The notes under the pieces are model-generated. The model was not told the DNA's origin and did no database searches. It saw only the letters and a list, made by a program, of their open reading frames with translations. Shown in pieces: positions 26,060 to 38,353 of a stretch of 64,000 nucleotides of DNA. The position numbers and the translations under genes were made by a program. This stretch comes from Azolla caroliniana. Taxonomy: Eukaryota > Polypodiophyta. Location of the stretch: contig JBHGNT010000003.1 in assembly GCA_043228905.1 (NCBI GenBank), positions 25,854,001-25,918,000 of the forward strand, in the 5' to 3' direction. Position 1 is the stretch's first letter, and each line of letters starts with the position of its first letter.

Positions 26060-29000
26060 ATGATGGAAGAAGCCGAAGCAGTTGCAGAGCTGGAAGAAGA
26101 GTTGTCGCAGCTCTCTGTCGCTCCTTCCTCTTCTCACTATTCTATAGCAGAGAAGAAGAAAAAGAAGAAGAAGAAGAAGAAGAACACCGACTCTTCTTCT
26201 TCCCTATCTCTTCAGCTGCTTCCTAATTCGTCTCCTCTCCCTTCTCAGAAGCTTATAGAATCTTTGTTCCCATGGAAGATCGTCTGCAAACCTCGACTTG
26301 GTCGCTGTGCTGTATCCACCAGGTATGGAGACTTAGAGTTTTGATCAATAATCTCTTCCATTCATTCTGATTGCTACCATTATATCCACAGAATCAGAAC
26401 ATTTCCAGTTATGTACAGAAGCAATTATGATGAATTCTCGTCTTTGTTTTTGAAGTTATATAATAAAATGTTGTCTCTGTGCAAGCAAATGTTGGAGTCT
26501 CTATGCAGAAGAAATAAGAATGCGAAAATATTGTCTTTGTACTTGAAATATGTATATACAAGAAATGGTGATAAAATATTGTCTATTGGGTGAAGAATGA
26601 CGGTAAGATATTGGATTCTACATGCAGAAGAAATGATAATAGAAATTCATATCTTTGTAGAGCTGTACAACCTGGAATTTATATACCCCAGAAATGGTGT
26701 TGATTAAAATATTGTCATTAAATGCATGTAAATTTGGAACCTGCATACAGAAGAAACTATGATAAAAATAATTTCTTTACAGGGATGTAAATGCGATATC
26801 TACCAAGGAAATAATAATAAGATTTTGTCTGTGTAGGCAAATAAAATTTGGAATCTATTTACAGAATAAATGATGGTAAAGTGTTGTCTCTATCAGGCTG
26901 TAAAATTGGAATCTATACAGAAGAATGATAAAGCAAATTTCTGTCTTAAAATCTTTTCTCTGATTTTGCATTCTATACAATGATCAGTTTTGTCCTTGTA
27001 GCTAGGTATATGTAGAAGTATGAATCTTGTAGTGATGTAAAAATTACGTATACAAAATTTAAATCCTATGGGATGTAAAAGCTTTGTAAATAAATGAAAA
27101 AAAAATCAGTATAGGTATTAACAAATAATTCTTGTAGGTAGATAAAAGCCATATATATACAGGATGATGTATCATCTTGTACGGATGTTTACTAAATGCT
27201 ATATGTACAGAATGATGTTTCTTCTTGTAGGGGTGTAAAAGCTAATACATACAAATTAATAATTCTTGCAGGGACGTTAAATTTGTGTATACAGAATGAT
27301 GAATCATGTTGTATGATGTAAAAATGATGTATACAACTGATAAATCTTGTAGAAATGTAGAAACTTAATATATCAACTGATCATTCTCGTAAAGATTTGA
27401 AATTCTAATATACAAACTGATAATTTGCGTAGAGGTGTATTAGTTACATATACACAGACTGATGAATCATTATATATGGATGCGACATTTATATATACTG
27501 AACGATGAAGCTATACAAATAATACATTCTTACATCTATATACAGATCAATAAATTTTGTATGTACATATGTACTGAAAGATATGTACGAGCGATACCTC
27601 TTGTAGGGATGTGAAAGATCTCTCTCTCTCTCTCTCTCTATCTATATATGTATGTGGTGAATCTTGTGGGGATGTACACTATAAAAGCTATATACAAAAT
27701 GATAATTTGTTGGAATATAAATCTCATATAGGGAATTATAAATCTTGTACAAACGTAAAAGCTATAAATGGAGAATGATTAGGAATCTTAAATCACTTAT
27801 TTTTTTGCCATTATTTATGTAAGACATGTCTTCTAATATTTGCATCCCATTTTCAAGTTTCGATCCTGAAGATATGTACTGAAAATATGGAAAAGATTGT
27901 CAATTCTATTTTCTGGACACTGAAAATTTAAACTATATACAGAATTACCACGAAAATTTCTGTTCTAAACTATATTTGTAGGGATATAAAAGCAGGAGAA
28001 AAAGTCATATCGGAACAGGCTTTATCATTTGTCCTTCGTTCGACATACCGGATGGCTGCTTGCCACTTTTGCTGCAAAGATCTTTCAGAGGTTGTGCCTG
28101 GGGTTCAATGTGAAAAATGCAACTACACTATGTTTTGTGAGGTAATCTAAACCTTTTTACCTCTTTCGAAAACTTATACTTTTAATGATAATTCTCCACT
28201 TTGAGATTGCGATGGCTGTCAAAAGGATTAGACGTTTATTTCTTTCAAAATCACTTGCAGAATGTTTTTTCTTCACTTTGAGAATGCTTACCAAACAAGA
28301 ACTACATAAGGAAGAGCAACAATATCAGCACAGAAACGCTTACCTAAGAGTTGTGATTATCTCATTGAAAAGTGAAGTGAGCATATAAGGTGAGGTCCAT
28401 AATGTGTTCTACACTAGAGAGAGCAAAATTATATTACTCTCTCTAAAGAGATCAAAATGTCTATGAGCCCCACGACTGTTACAATCATGTGATCATATGA
28501 TATCCACCAAAGCTATGTGAGCTGAATTATAAAATACAAAATTCTATCTCCTCTCAGGGTGCAGGCAGCTAGGTTTGCAAATTGCTTTGTCGTTCGCTCT
28601 CTGAAGAGTCACCTAGAGCTCGCTTTATTTTTCCCATGCATGCTATAGATGACTTTGAGAATCCTAGTGGATAAGATAGGCTTGGAGGGCTGGAGTAGTT
28701 GGTGAGTAACTATGTGAGGTCTGGTATCTGTATGTGTAGTCTGCTGCTATGCCTACATCGCAGTGTCTCACATCTGATGAATGAAACAAACTGTCACTGA
28801 TGAGGTCTTGTTCACAGTTGGTGCATCGTGCTTCTACCAAGTTTGTTTGCAGAATAGCATGCATTGCTGAGGCTATAATTCTAATAATGTGAAATGCATC
28901 ATGACAGTCTTTCTCAGGGCTGCTAACCTTCATAGTACTGAATTCTTGTGTGGATCAGAGATATGGCAACTTCATTCACAGTGCAGAAGATTGGAGAAAC

Positions 29001-32000
29001 GTAGAAAGGCCACAAGTTATGACGATTTCCACATGACAAGGAACAAACCATTAGTACCACGAGATAGATAAATATCATTTTAATGTCCATGGGAGACTGA
29101 TGGCGAGGATTGAACCCTTAATTGTCCCAGAGACATCTTTTCAAGCCGTTCTTGTTTACATCAATCTGAGAATTGCATAGAAACTGTGATATACATTTGG
29201 CTCTTGCCTCTTTATACAGCTGGGAGAGTAAGATGAAACCAAACGGTGGTATGTGCAAATGCAAAACTAGTTCTTAGTACACGGCATTGACATGGATGCA
29301 CTCCCACCATTTGACTCACTATAACCTTAATTGTCCATTTCGGATATGTTGAAGTTGGAGACAGCTACAAGTGATATAGGAATAAAGTATTGTAAGTCTT
29401 TCAAATGGTTCATTAATAAAGCAGCAAGGATATGAACACATGTGTTACATGGCTTACCATATAATGATAAGCCAGGTACAGACAATCGTTTCAGCAGTCA
29501 AGGATAGAGACTGGATGATATACATATAGCTTTAGAGTACCACATCTGCTGACTTCATAAGGTCGAAGCCATCAGCACACAGTCTTGGAAACACCCTTCT
29601 CAGCCAATCAACATTTCTATTTTGGATCACTGCATCTGCTGACTGGATGGGGATTTTGAGATGATGATGATGTCAGTTCAATGAACAGCCTCAGTTCAAT
29701 GACAATTGTCGTCTTTGTCAGGTCCATTAAAAAATTATGGTCTTTTAGATACGTTAATGGGCAATGAATGTATTCTAGGGAGAACCGAGAAAAGATGTTA
29801 GCCAACCTTGTATTCTATGGAAAACGGAGAAAACATGTTAGCCAACCTATAAAAGGGTCCCAAAAAATGCCCTCTAAGGGACAGGAAAGTTGTATCAGAT
29901 GGTACTAGTAGTGGCATTAATGGACAATACTTGCAGACGATGAAAGTTAAATACATGAATTGTTATGATAAGATCCCATAACCACTATTATATGTTAATT
30001 ATGTGCATGCAACCCATGAAGTTTGTTAATCAAAAGTTCTACATTGACACAGATTGAACCTTGGTGAGAGTGCATATAACATTTTGAATCATTATAACTG
30101 CCTCCTGTTCTTATTTCTCTTTGCGATTCAAGACCTACTGGGGCTATTGAGTTATTGATACCTCATTCAGAATGACTTTACATCTATATCCACCAATTAT
30201 CTCTGAGATATGTTTTTCTTTTTCTCTCAAATGGATTATGACTACTTGTTGTGAGATATAGTATATCATGCTTACTATCTGTTATTGGTGTAGAAAAGTT
30301 TGATAATGATCATGAACCTTTTTAGTTTGGTTTCCTATTGATTCGTTTGTTTTCTTATCATTGCTATAAGTTGGCACTACGTATGTAATAGTTTCTAAAG
30401 CCGGCTATTCATATACTTAGATTGCCAAATTTCATGGGTCATGTTCCTACATAAGGGATGTGCTTTATACAAGGTTTTGAAAACTTGATTTCCCTTAAGT
30501 ATTTAGGCATCATAAACTATTGTTATTGTGACTGACAGGAGTGTGAACGTATCATTAGACCAGTACATAAGATTTACTGTGAAATGTTCAGTAAAATCGG
30601 CAGAATTGCAGAAGAGGCAGATTGTGATGGAGACCTCTTAAGGCTTGTGCTTTCACTCTATCTAAGGAGAGCCAATCAGGTTTATGATTTCATTAAAGCT
30701 ATTTACTGTTACTTTCTTGTTGTAAATATTTCCTAATATTTTTATTTCAGGCCTTAAAAAATTGTAAATTGATCTTGTTGATTTAATAATGTCTTTCAGC
30801 AGCCAACAGATGGTGAAGCAGGAAGTGTTCAACAAGGCATTCTACACCCATCCTTTCAGGTTCATAGTTATTTGTTAAATATGTAGAATCTTCTTTAAGT
30901 TTCCTATCTTAATTATTATCATTCTAAATGTAGGATGCAATGGGTCTTCAAACACATAGAGAGAAGGTTTCATCAGCTTGGAGGTCTTCAGTGAGGAATG
31001 GTTGTGAAGCATTGTGCAAGCTACTTGACAATCATGTTATGAACTTTAACAGCACTGCAGGTCTTCAGTTTCAGGATATCGAGTCCAACTTGTGAAAATG
31101 TTTGTGGGTTGATTGTGGTATATGCTTTTCAAAGTTGCGGCGTTGTTACACTGGCAATTAGTCAATCTATTCACCTCATGTTTTTAATAGCATCCGAAAA
31201 CATATGTCACAGTCTATGTGCCATGAAAGATAGAGATTACCCTCATTGGGAAGATAAAATATGACGACCCATGGAACTCAAAAACCATGCAAAGCGAGAT
31301 ATCTTTTGAAAGATAGAGATTACCCTCGTTGGGAAGATAAATATGACCAGCCATGGAACTCAAAAACAATGCAAAGCTAGCCTGTGCTAATCATTTTGTC
31401 CAGATTTTCTGACAATCTCTAAGGCATGGAGTGATCTTTTGCTAAAAGTTGTTGTGTATTCTTGGAATTTTGGAGTCTGGAAATGCTATCTTGGATATCA
31501 AATATATTTTCTATTCAATAACATGCATAATCCTTTCTTTACAGTCCAATAATTATGATAGATATGCCCCCAGTATCAAAGGCATGGCGTAGTTTTCTGC
31601 TAAAATGTTTTGGAGGATATGAATATAACTGAGCTGGAAATGTTCTCATCTCCACTATATTCATATTGCAATCTATAGAGCATGCATAACCAAAACTTGT
31701 TCGTCTTACTTTTGCTCCTGTTTAATTGTAAAATGTACATTGTACTGTTATAAAAAAAATACACGAATACCTAATTTCATTTTATCGCTGATATGTTTTA
31801 CTGTAAATATTTTCTAGAGGACTTGGAATATCTAGCAGCCTTGATCAATGCAAATGCGCATGGAATGGGTGCTCAAGGTCTTCATAACACAGATATTGCC
31901 ATTGGAATTTTTCCTTTTGTTTCTATGATGAACCATTCATGCAGGTGACGCCTATTTATATATACAAAATGTATTAGTCTTTGAAATTATAAATCCAAAA

Positions 32001-34996
32001 CTGTACTTAGGTAAGATTATTCTTGTAGCAAACATTCATGTGGATATTTTGCTGGTGGTTGTGTACCATGCATAGTTGTTAAAAAACGCGTATTCTACAT
32101 TTAGAATACAGTTTAGAATACTTTGAAGTATTCTACATGTATTCTACGTTTTAGAACTGCCATTTTGCAATTTTTCACATATTCAATGTATTTAACATTT
32201 CAAAAATGTTCCAAAATGTTTTTTATTTTGAAAAAAGAAATTTAAAATTTAAGAAGTATTTAAAGTATTTTACACGTATTCTACGTATTTAAAGTATTCT
32301 ACACGTATTCAAAGTATTTAACGTATTTTATCTGTAAAATACGTATTCTAAGTATTTGAAATAAAGGTTAGAATACTTGTAGAATACTTAGCATACGTAT
32401 TCTACATGCATTGTATGCTAAGTATTCGACAACAATGGTACCATATATCCATTCCAAAACAAAAGATTTGTTCACATGGTCTGAAAAAGGTTCATCCTGA
32501 AATGGAGCTTTGGTTGGGTTTTTGTGTGGCGGTTCTCTATCCTCAGCATTTGGTTGTTCCTCTGATTATATGGTTGTTTTTCTAAAGCTTGAGAACCAAT
32601 TTGCAGGCCAAATTGTTGTTTTTGTTCTGAAGGCAATGTATTGCATGTAAGAGCAACAGAAGACATACCCAAAGGCAAAGAGGTTGCTTTCTATTGATTG
32701 GAAGACTGTCAACTTGAATTTTTCGAATACTATTTTCTCAAATTGTGTCGGAACTTTAATGTCCAGCTCTGCTTATCATATATAAATTTGTATGAATCTC
32801 GAGCCACAAGGAGGGAACAACTTGCAGCCACAAAATATTTTGATTGCCAATGTGTTCGCTGTGTGGAACCTCTTTCTTCTTCAGCTGATCGCTTTCTTGA
32901 GGTTTCCCTTTTGCCTTGTGGATTTGTTGTTGAATGAATTGGGATCTATTTTATGTTTTATGCTGGAATATAGTCATGATTTTCTATGAAACTCAGATGT
33001 TAGTTCCTTGAAATTGAGCTTAATTGTTTGCTTTGCAGGGTGTAGTCTGCAATAAGAAAGGGTGTGGTGGAGTGGTCATCAGAAAGCTTCAAGATATGAG
33101 CAGTTCAACAGCTGATCAATCTCTTGTGCCGTGGCAATGTGATTCTTGTTGTGGTATTTTGGATCCATCATCGGATCCTAGTCAAAATAGGCCTCTCAAT
33201 GAAAGGCCATGGGATTTAATAGCACTTGCAAACGAGAAACTTTGTACAGCCCTTTCGATATACAAGGAGAGGCGATTCAAGGATGCTCGTGTTTTGCTTG
33301 AAGGTTTTATATCCGAGTTCTCTGGAAAGTTGGTATGATTTATTCTGGATTCTTATGAAACAATCAAATGTGAAGTAAATTCTGCTTCATAACATATTTG
33401 TGTTTGCAGCACCCTTTGCATGTGCTTCTTTTTGATGCTTTGACACCATTAATGAATTGTTGCCGAGTTCTTGGGGATGCAGAAGGTGGCGTACGGGTGT
33501 GCAGAAATATAATAAATAGCCTGGAGAAAGTGGTAAATGGGCCTTCCCTTGAGCTAGCGAATTTCTATTTCTGTCTTGGAGAGATGTACTCAGAACGTGC
33601 AGATTCTTCTGATATATCTCCTGTGTTGGCAAAACGATATAAGAGACTTGTAAGTGACATTATACATATTTGGAAATCGTACTTTCTTTGTTTTTGCTAG
33701 ACAGTTGACTCAAAGTTAAGATAAGAAGGTACATTTAGAGGGTTGTATAATGCTAAAATACCAGAGTGTTTCTATGAGAAGCCTATTTTTAATTATGCTG
33801 GCTAGCGAATTTCTATTTCTGTCTTGGAGAGATGTACTCAGAACGTGCAGATTCTTCTGATATATCTCCTGTGTTGGTAAAACGATATAAGAGACTTGTA
33901 AGTGACATTATACTTTGGAAATCGTACTTTCTTTGTTTTTGCTAGACAGTTGACTCAAAGTTCAGATAAGAAGGTACATTTAGAGGGTTGTATAATGCTA
34001 AAATACCATAGTGTTTCAATGAGAAGCCTATTTATAATTATGCTGGTTAGCTATGTACACCTATGCCTATTATGGAGTTTCTGTGGTCTTCAATGGAAGG
34101 CTGAGACTGTACAGGAGTATTTGGGAGTTCTTCCCTATATGTTCCCATAATAGAACTGTATGACTTTTTGAATGTAGAGTCCACAATATTATCTCATTTG
34201 TTGGAGAGATCTTTCTTATTTCCCCCTTAGATACTTTTAATTTGCCCTTCGCTGAAGTTATGTAATCGCCTAATCGCCTCGGCATGAGGGGCATTTGGGG
34301 AAATAAAGAATAATCCAAGGGTATTTTGGGGTCCTATATATTTTTCTATAATTGGGCTGTACAGTTTTCTGAGAGTAGAGCCTATGCCAGTATCTGGGGA
34401 TACCTTTCAAATTTCCCCTTTCATGGATGCATTCAATATACTATTCTCTGAACTAATGTGAAGGACTTGGCTTGAGGGATCTATACGCCCATTTGTTCTA
34501 ATGAGCGTTTAAGAGAATTTCCATTCTGTTTGGCCTTATATTTGAATATTTTAAATGCCCAGCCTTTTATTAGTTTTCTTGTTGGGTCTTTAGTGACTCA
34601 AATGTAATTATGTTCCATGGGCTCACAAGTTATACATAAAGTGAGTTATGGTGGAAGTTGACAATTTCCAAATGATAGGGGGATTAAATTATGGTGATGT
34701 TGCTCACTCATGAGTCCATAAACATAAACAATGTATCTTTTCCCTCTAGCTTCAGGAATGCATGTTGCAAATACATTTGTAGATTGATATTGTCCCATTT
34801 AGCATATAGATAAGTATGTCATTTGGGCACGACATTCACAAGTGGCATTTAGTAAATTAGTTCAATTTGCAAGGTTGGAACTCTGGTGCAATTGTGTGAA
34901 CAGTTTTTTTTTGTTTTGTTACAGGGACTTGAGATGTTTCAACAAGTGCGTCATATGCGACAAATATGCATAGGAGCGCCTACTTTGGTAGGCTAG
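26060..34996 (+). CDS. SET and MYND domain protein (SMYD-like lysine methyltransferase), 11 exons
   Basis: Exons are 26060-26322, 27982-28141, 30539-30679, 30800-30859, 30934-31060, 31818-31944, 32607-32682, 32767-32901, 33039-33332, 33410-33649 and 34925-34996. They join in phase into 564 residues ending in TAG. Residues 30-45 are a poly-Lys run encoded by an AAG repeat. The SET domain starts at about residue 82 (GRCAVSTRDIKAGEKVISEQ) and is split by a MYND zinc finger (C115, C118, C131, C134, C140, C143, H151, C155). It resumes with the cofactor/catalytic block FVSMMNHSCRPNC (NHSC at 289-292) and KELCLSYINLY (Tyr323). Post-SET cysteines are C345, C347 and C350. The C-terminal third is helical, TPR-like. 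Family members methylate lysines on histones or other proteins; the substrate here is unknown. C140-x2-C143 is one residue shorter than usual for MYND. The start could be either of two adjacent ATGs (26060 or 26063). The exon 4 acceptor is CAGCAG, so a one-residue splice variant is possible. Confidence 0.9.
26400..27975 (+). repeat. Minisatellite-like array of splice-junction-like units in SET intron 1
   Basis: At least fifteen diverged units follow the pattern '(a)tcttgtagggatgtaaaagc' and then 'tatatacagaatgat'. Clear units start near 26772, 27024, 27133, 27172, 27230, 27265, 27344, 27597, 27662 and 27748. The real exon 2 acceptor at 27975-27995 reads 'tttgtagggatataaaagca' and fits the same consensus. 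The spacing is roughly 50-70 bases but irregular. Confidence 0.7.
31225..31400. repeat. Tandem duplication in SET intron 5 (period 93 bp)
   Basis: 'gaaagatagagattaccctc' at 31225 recurs at 31318. It is followed in both by 'ttgggaagataaa', 'ccatggaactcaaaaac' and 'atgcaaagc'. There are a few substitutions and one indel between copies. Confidence 0.8.
32071..32437. mobile_element. hAT-like MITE in SET intron 6
   Basis: The 367-base element starts 'catagttgttaa' and ends 'tcgacaacaatg', whose complement 'cattgttgtcga' matches the start at 9 of 12 positions. It is flanked by 'gtaccatg' (32063-32070) and 'gtaccata' (32438-32445), an 8-base target duplication with one mismatch. An 8-base duplication with short inverted ends is typical of hAT elements. 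The inside is made of many 'gtattctac' and 'gtagaatac' words and has no coding capacity. Confidence 0.7.
33553..34048 (+). repeat. Tandem duplication of the 3' part of SET exon 10 plus adjoining intron
   Basis: Copy 1 (33553-33800) covers the last 97 bases of exon 10, its donor, and the first part of intron 10. Copy 2 (33801 to about 34048) repeats it at a period of 248. The exonic part is nearly perfect (one change, 'ttggc' to 'ttggt'), and the donor 'cttgtaagtgacatta' is also duplicated at 33896. Copy 2 lacks the original exon acceptor, so by itself it is a truncated exon copy inside intron 10. Confidence 0.9.
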
Positions 34997-37900
34997 GTTG
35001 TATGTATTTCTATTTTTTGTGGTCAGATGGCTAGCTACATATTGACAATAGCAACACGAAGATGGATCACAGGAATATTATTGCTCATTCCGGAGCTTAG
35101 GATGTGATTTCAGATTTTTCCAGGAGACACCTGAATGAATTTTATGGGGAAATGGATTGAGTGTAATTTTATAGTTGCAATCCTTCTATGCTGGAGGAAT
35201 TTGAAGTATTTGTTATGTTCTGTTAATTCGTGTCATTGATATAGAACTGGTTACTCTCTGTTGTGAAATGAGAAGTCTTCTGCCCTAAACAATTAGTATA
35301 TTGATAATCTTTGTTTAGTCGAAACGTCCTAAAGCTTACCAACGTTCTGTTCCATGTGTTGTCAAATTTAGGAAACCATGTGTACATATCATTTTGACCT
35401 TTATCCAGACTAGTAACTGGGATTTCCCATTGTTCATCCTCTTCCAGATGCTTGATCCACGTATTTGAATGAACATGTGCACATTGGGTTCTCCCTATAA
35501 CTTGGCTGCTTCTAGGTTCTCAAAACTCCTCCATTTGGTATAAGATTGGTGACATATTTCAAAGTTCATTGGATCTATATATTTCAAAGCTATAAGAGAG
35601 TATGTATCTAAGATTGATGACATGTGATTTTGAGCAATTTCTGTCTCTAGACATAGAACATAATATTTGTGTTCGTGCAAGCATTCAAACGTTTGGAAAC
35701 GAACACGTTTGAAATAGGAAAAATACGTGCTTTTTTTTTCTTCTTCTTTTTCATTTATTATCATTACAATTCAGCTCACCCTAGTACGGAGTCATGCTAT
35801 TGTTGTCAATGTCTTGGGTTCGATTCCCAGTTTTCTCATCTCTCTTTCTCTCTCATTTGTACTATGTCATGGCAAAATTTTATTTAGTGTCATAATAGTT
35901 TTTTTCTTTTACTTTTTTATTATTAGAACTAAGCACATCCTAGTGGTAACTTGTTGTGTTACTATTATTGGTGTCTTGGGTTCAATTCCCAACTTTCTCA
36001 TATCGTCTTGTTAGTGTCATGGCAAAAATTTATGTTAGTGTCATGAACCTTTTTCTTCTTTTTCTTTCTTTCTTTGTTATTAGAAATTAGGTCACCCTAG
36101 TGGTAAGTTGTTATGCTACTACTGCCTATGTCATGGCAAAATTTTATGTTAGTGTCATGTTCCTTTTTCTTTCTTTTTTTATTTCTTTGTTATTAGAAAT
36201 TAGGTCACCCTAGTGGTAAGTTGTTATGCTACTACTGCCCATGTCATGGCAAAATTTTATGTTAGTGTCATGTTCCTTTTTCTTTCTTTGTTATTAGAAA
36301 TTAGGTCACCCTAGTGGTAAGTTGTTATGCTACTATTGCATATGTCATGTTTTCTTCATATTCTCGAATATACATTTTATGAGTTTTTGAATGTTTGATT
36401 ATAATTTTTAATGACATATTTTGATTCAATCTCTATAGTTCATACTCATTTTTTTGTAAAGTTCTAAAGTGAGGATGATAGAGATGTCTTGATTCGCATC
36501 CCAAAATATATGCATGTTATACAATGCAAATATTGCAACCTGGTGGTTCACAATGGATTAGAGTCCACTTATTGGGATTGAGAGTGAATCAATATATAAT
36601 ATAGACCCTAGTCAATCCAATCCAACTTTGAGATGATTTACCATACACGTTTGATTGAATCATTCTCGAATGTGAATGCACGTATGATACGTATGGTCCA
36701 TTCTATGAGACAGAACATGTTTCGTGAATGATGGGGTAATTATATTTCACAGCGGATTTTACTTCAATTTACTCTCATGGAAGACCATGACCTTGTGGAA
36801 ACATACATCTTTTTAGTGATGGAACTACCATAGCGTTCATGCAAACTTTAGGAACTTTAATTAGTTGCTCGATTTTTCAAGATGTTAAAATATTACATTT
36901 CTCAAAGCATCAGAGCACATGTTTTTTATTTGCATTTCCTTAAACTTTAATCCCTAAAATGTTGGGGAAGTTCTAAGATGACTGCTACAAGCATATGCTT
37001 TACCAATATTTCAAAATTTCCAAATGAACTTTCTGAATAACTGTTTGAAAATCGTGGCCTCAACAAGATCATTGGTTACATTCACAACCTTGTTTATGAT
37101 GCCTCAACTTTTGACTATAAGCTCGAGTATGCTAGTGTCATGTGATGAATGTGTTGAACATGCCACTTTCATCTTTGCTACTATAGTTTATGATAGTGAT
37201 TATTACATGTTAGTTTATTGAAGCCTGTATCCTCGAGTTTCCCTTGACAAATATACATTATGTTGTTTTAAAAAATGGCAATTATATCTTATGCCATTAT
37301 CCTTTATGATACTAACAACCATGTTGTTCATTTCTTTATATGAAAGACAAATGGTTATATATATCCACAAAAGTTGAACAAAACCACCTTTAAAAGTTTA
37401 CAAATTTCAGGATTTGTGCTAGTAGTAAGAAAAAGCAAGGGAAAACGTCAATACATTAGAGCTTCACATGATTGCTACATATGGGAGAGTAAACACCATA
37501 TTAAACCAAAGTGCATGGCCAATGAGATAAATTTTATTGAATCATATCAAAAGTTTTCATTGTGGGAATATAATTACATTACCAAGGACTTAACATTGTG
37601 TTCTCCCCCCCATTTAATAGTCCATCATATGTAAACAACTTCAAAATCCCAAATAATATTTCCATCATAACTAAAAAACAAGTAGCTAAGTAGTCTATAA
37701 AGCATGTGTTTGACAAAACACGTGTGAAGTTTCAATTATAGTTATAACCTAGAGTTCCCAATGATATAACACATTAAACATTCATTTGTGAAGTGTCTAA
37801 AACCAATGATTTCATTCCACAAGAAATGGTTTCTTTAACAAGAAGATCAAAGACAATTGGAAAATATGTTGGGTGACAACTTAATTTGGACTCTAAGAGA

Positions 37901-38353
37901 GAGAGAACCAAAATGATTAGACAAAACATTTGTAGGTTATCAAAAGTGAGAAGTGTATAGGAAGGTTACATAAAGCAATTTGCAACATGTATAAAACATA
38001 AGAAGCATAAGATGGCAACCGTAGATATGTACATCCATAGAGATTTTTACAATAGAAAAAGAAATAAATGCGTTTTTGCACTCTTTTTATTACCAAATAA
38101 ATAAATAACAAATTCAATAAAGAAATAGCGAAAGCAAAAGGAGTGTCTTTTACAAATCTCATGAATAAAGTGAGAAGTCACATGAACCTCTTCTTGTCCT
38201 TGTCCTTGTTCTCATAAGGGACCCCTACAGGCCCCATTTTGTTCGTAAAATAAGTTAATAACTAAAAACTACCTCTCTAGACTTGATTTGACATAATTAT
38301 TTCTTCCACATTAAATAAAACAATTGAGTCCTTATATAAATGGAGGGAGTCTT
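34997..38353. other. Intergenic between the SET and polyphenol oxidase genes
   Basis: The two genes are convergent. No gene was recognised. The stretch is AT-rich, contains the SINE-like tandem array at 35.8-36.3 kb, and has only short open frames with no known family. Confidence 0.55.
35766..36345 (+). repeat. Tandem array of SINE-like units
   Basis: Units contain 'aggtcaccctagtggtaag', 'ttgttatgctactactgcc', 'atgtcatggcaaaattttat' and 'gttagtgtcatgttcc'. 'gtcatggcaaa' recurs at 36016, 36130 and 36243, a period of 113-114. The first two units keep 'cttgggttcgattccca' (35813) and 'cttgggttcaattccca' (35976), which match the tRNA-type B box GGTTCGANNCC, downstream of an A-box-like 'gctcaccctagtacgg' (35774). 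Later units have lost the B box. Confidence 0.65.
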
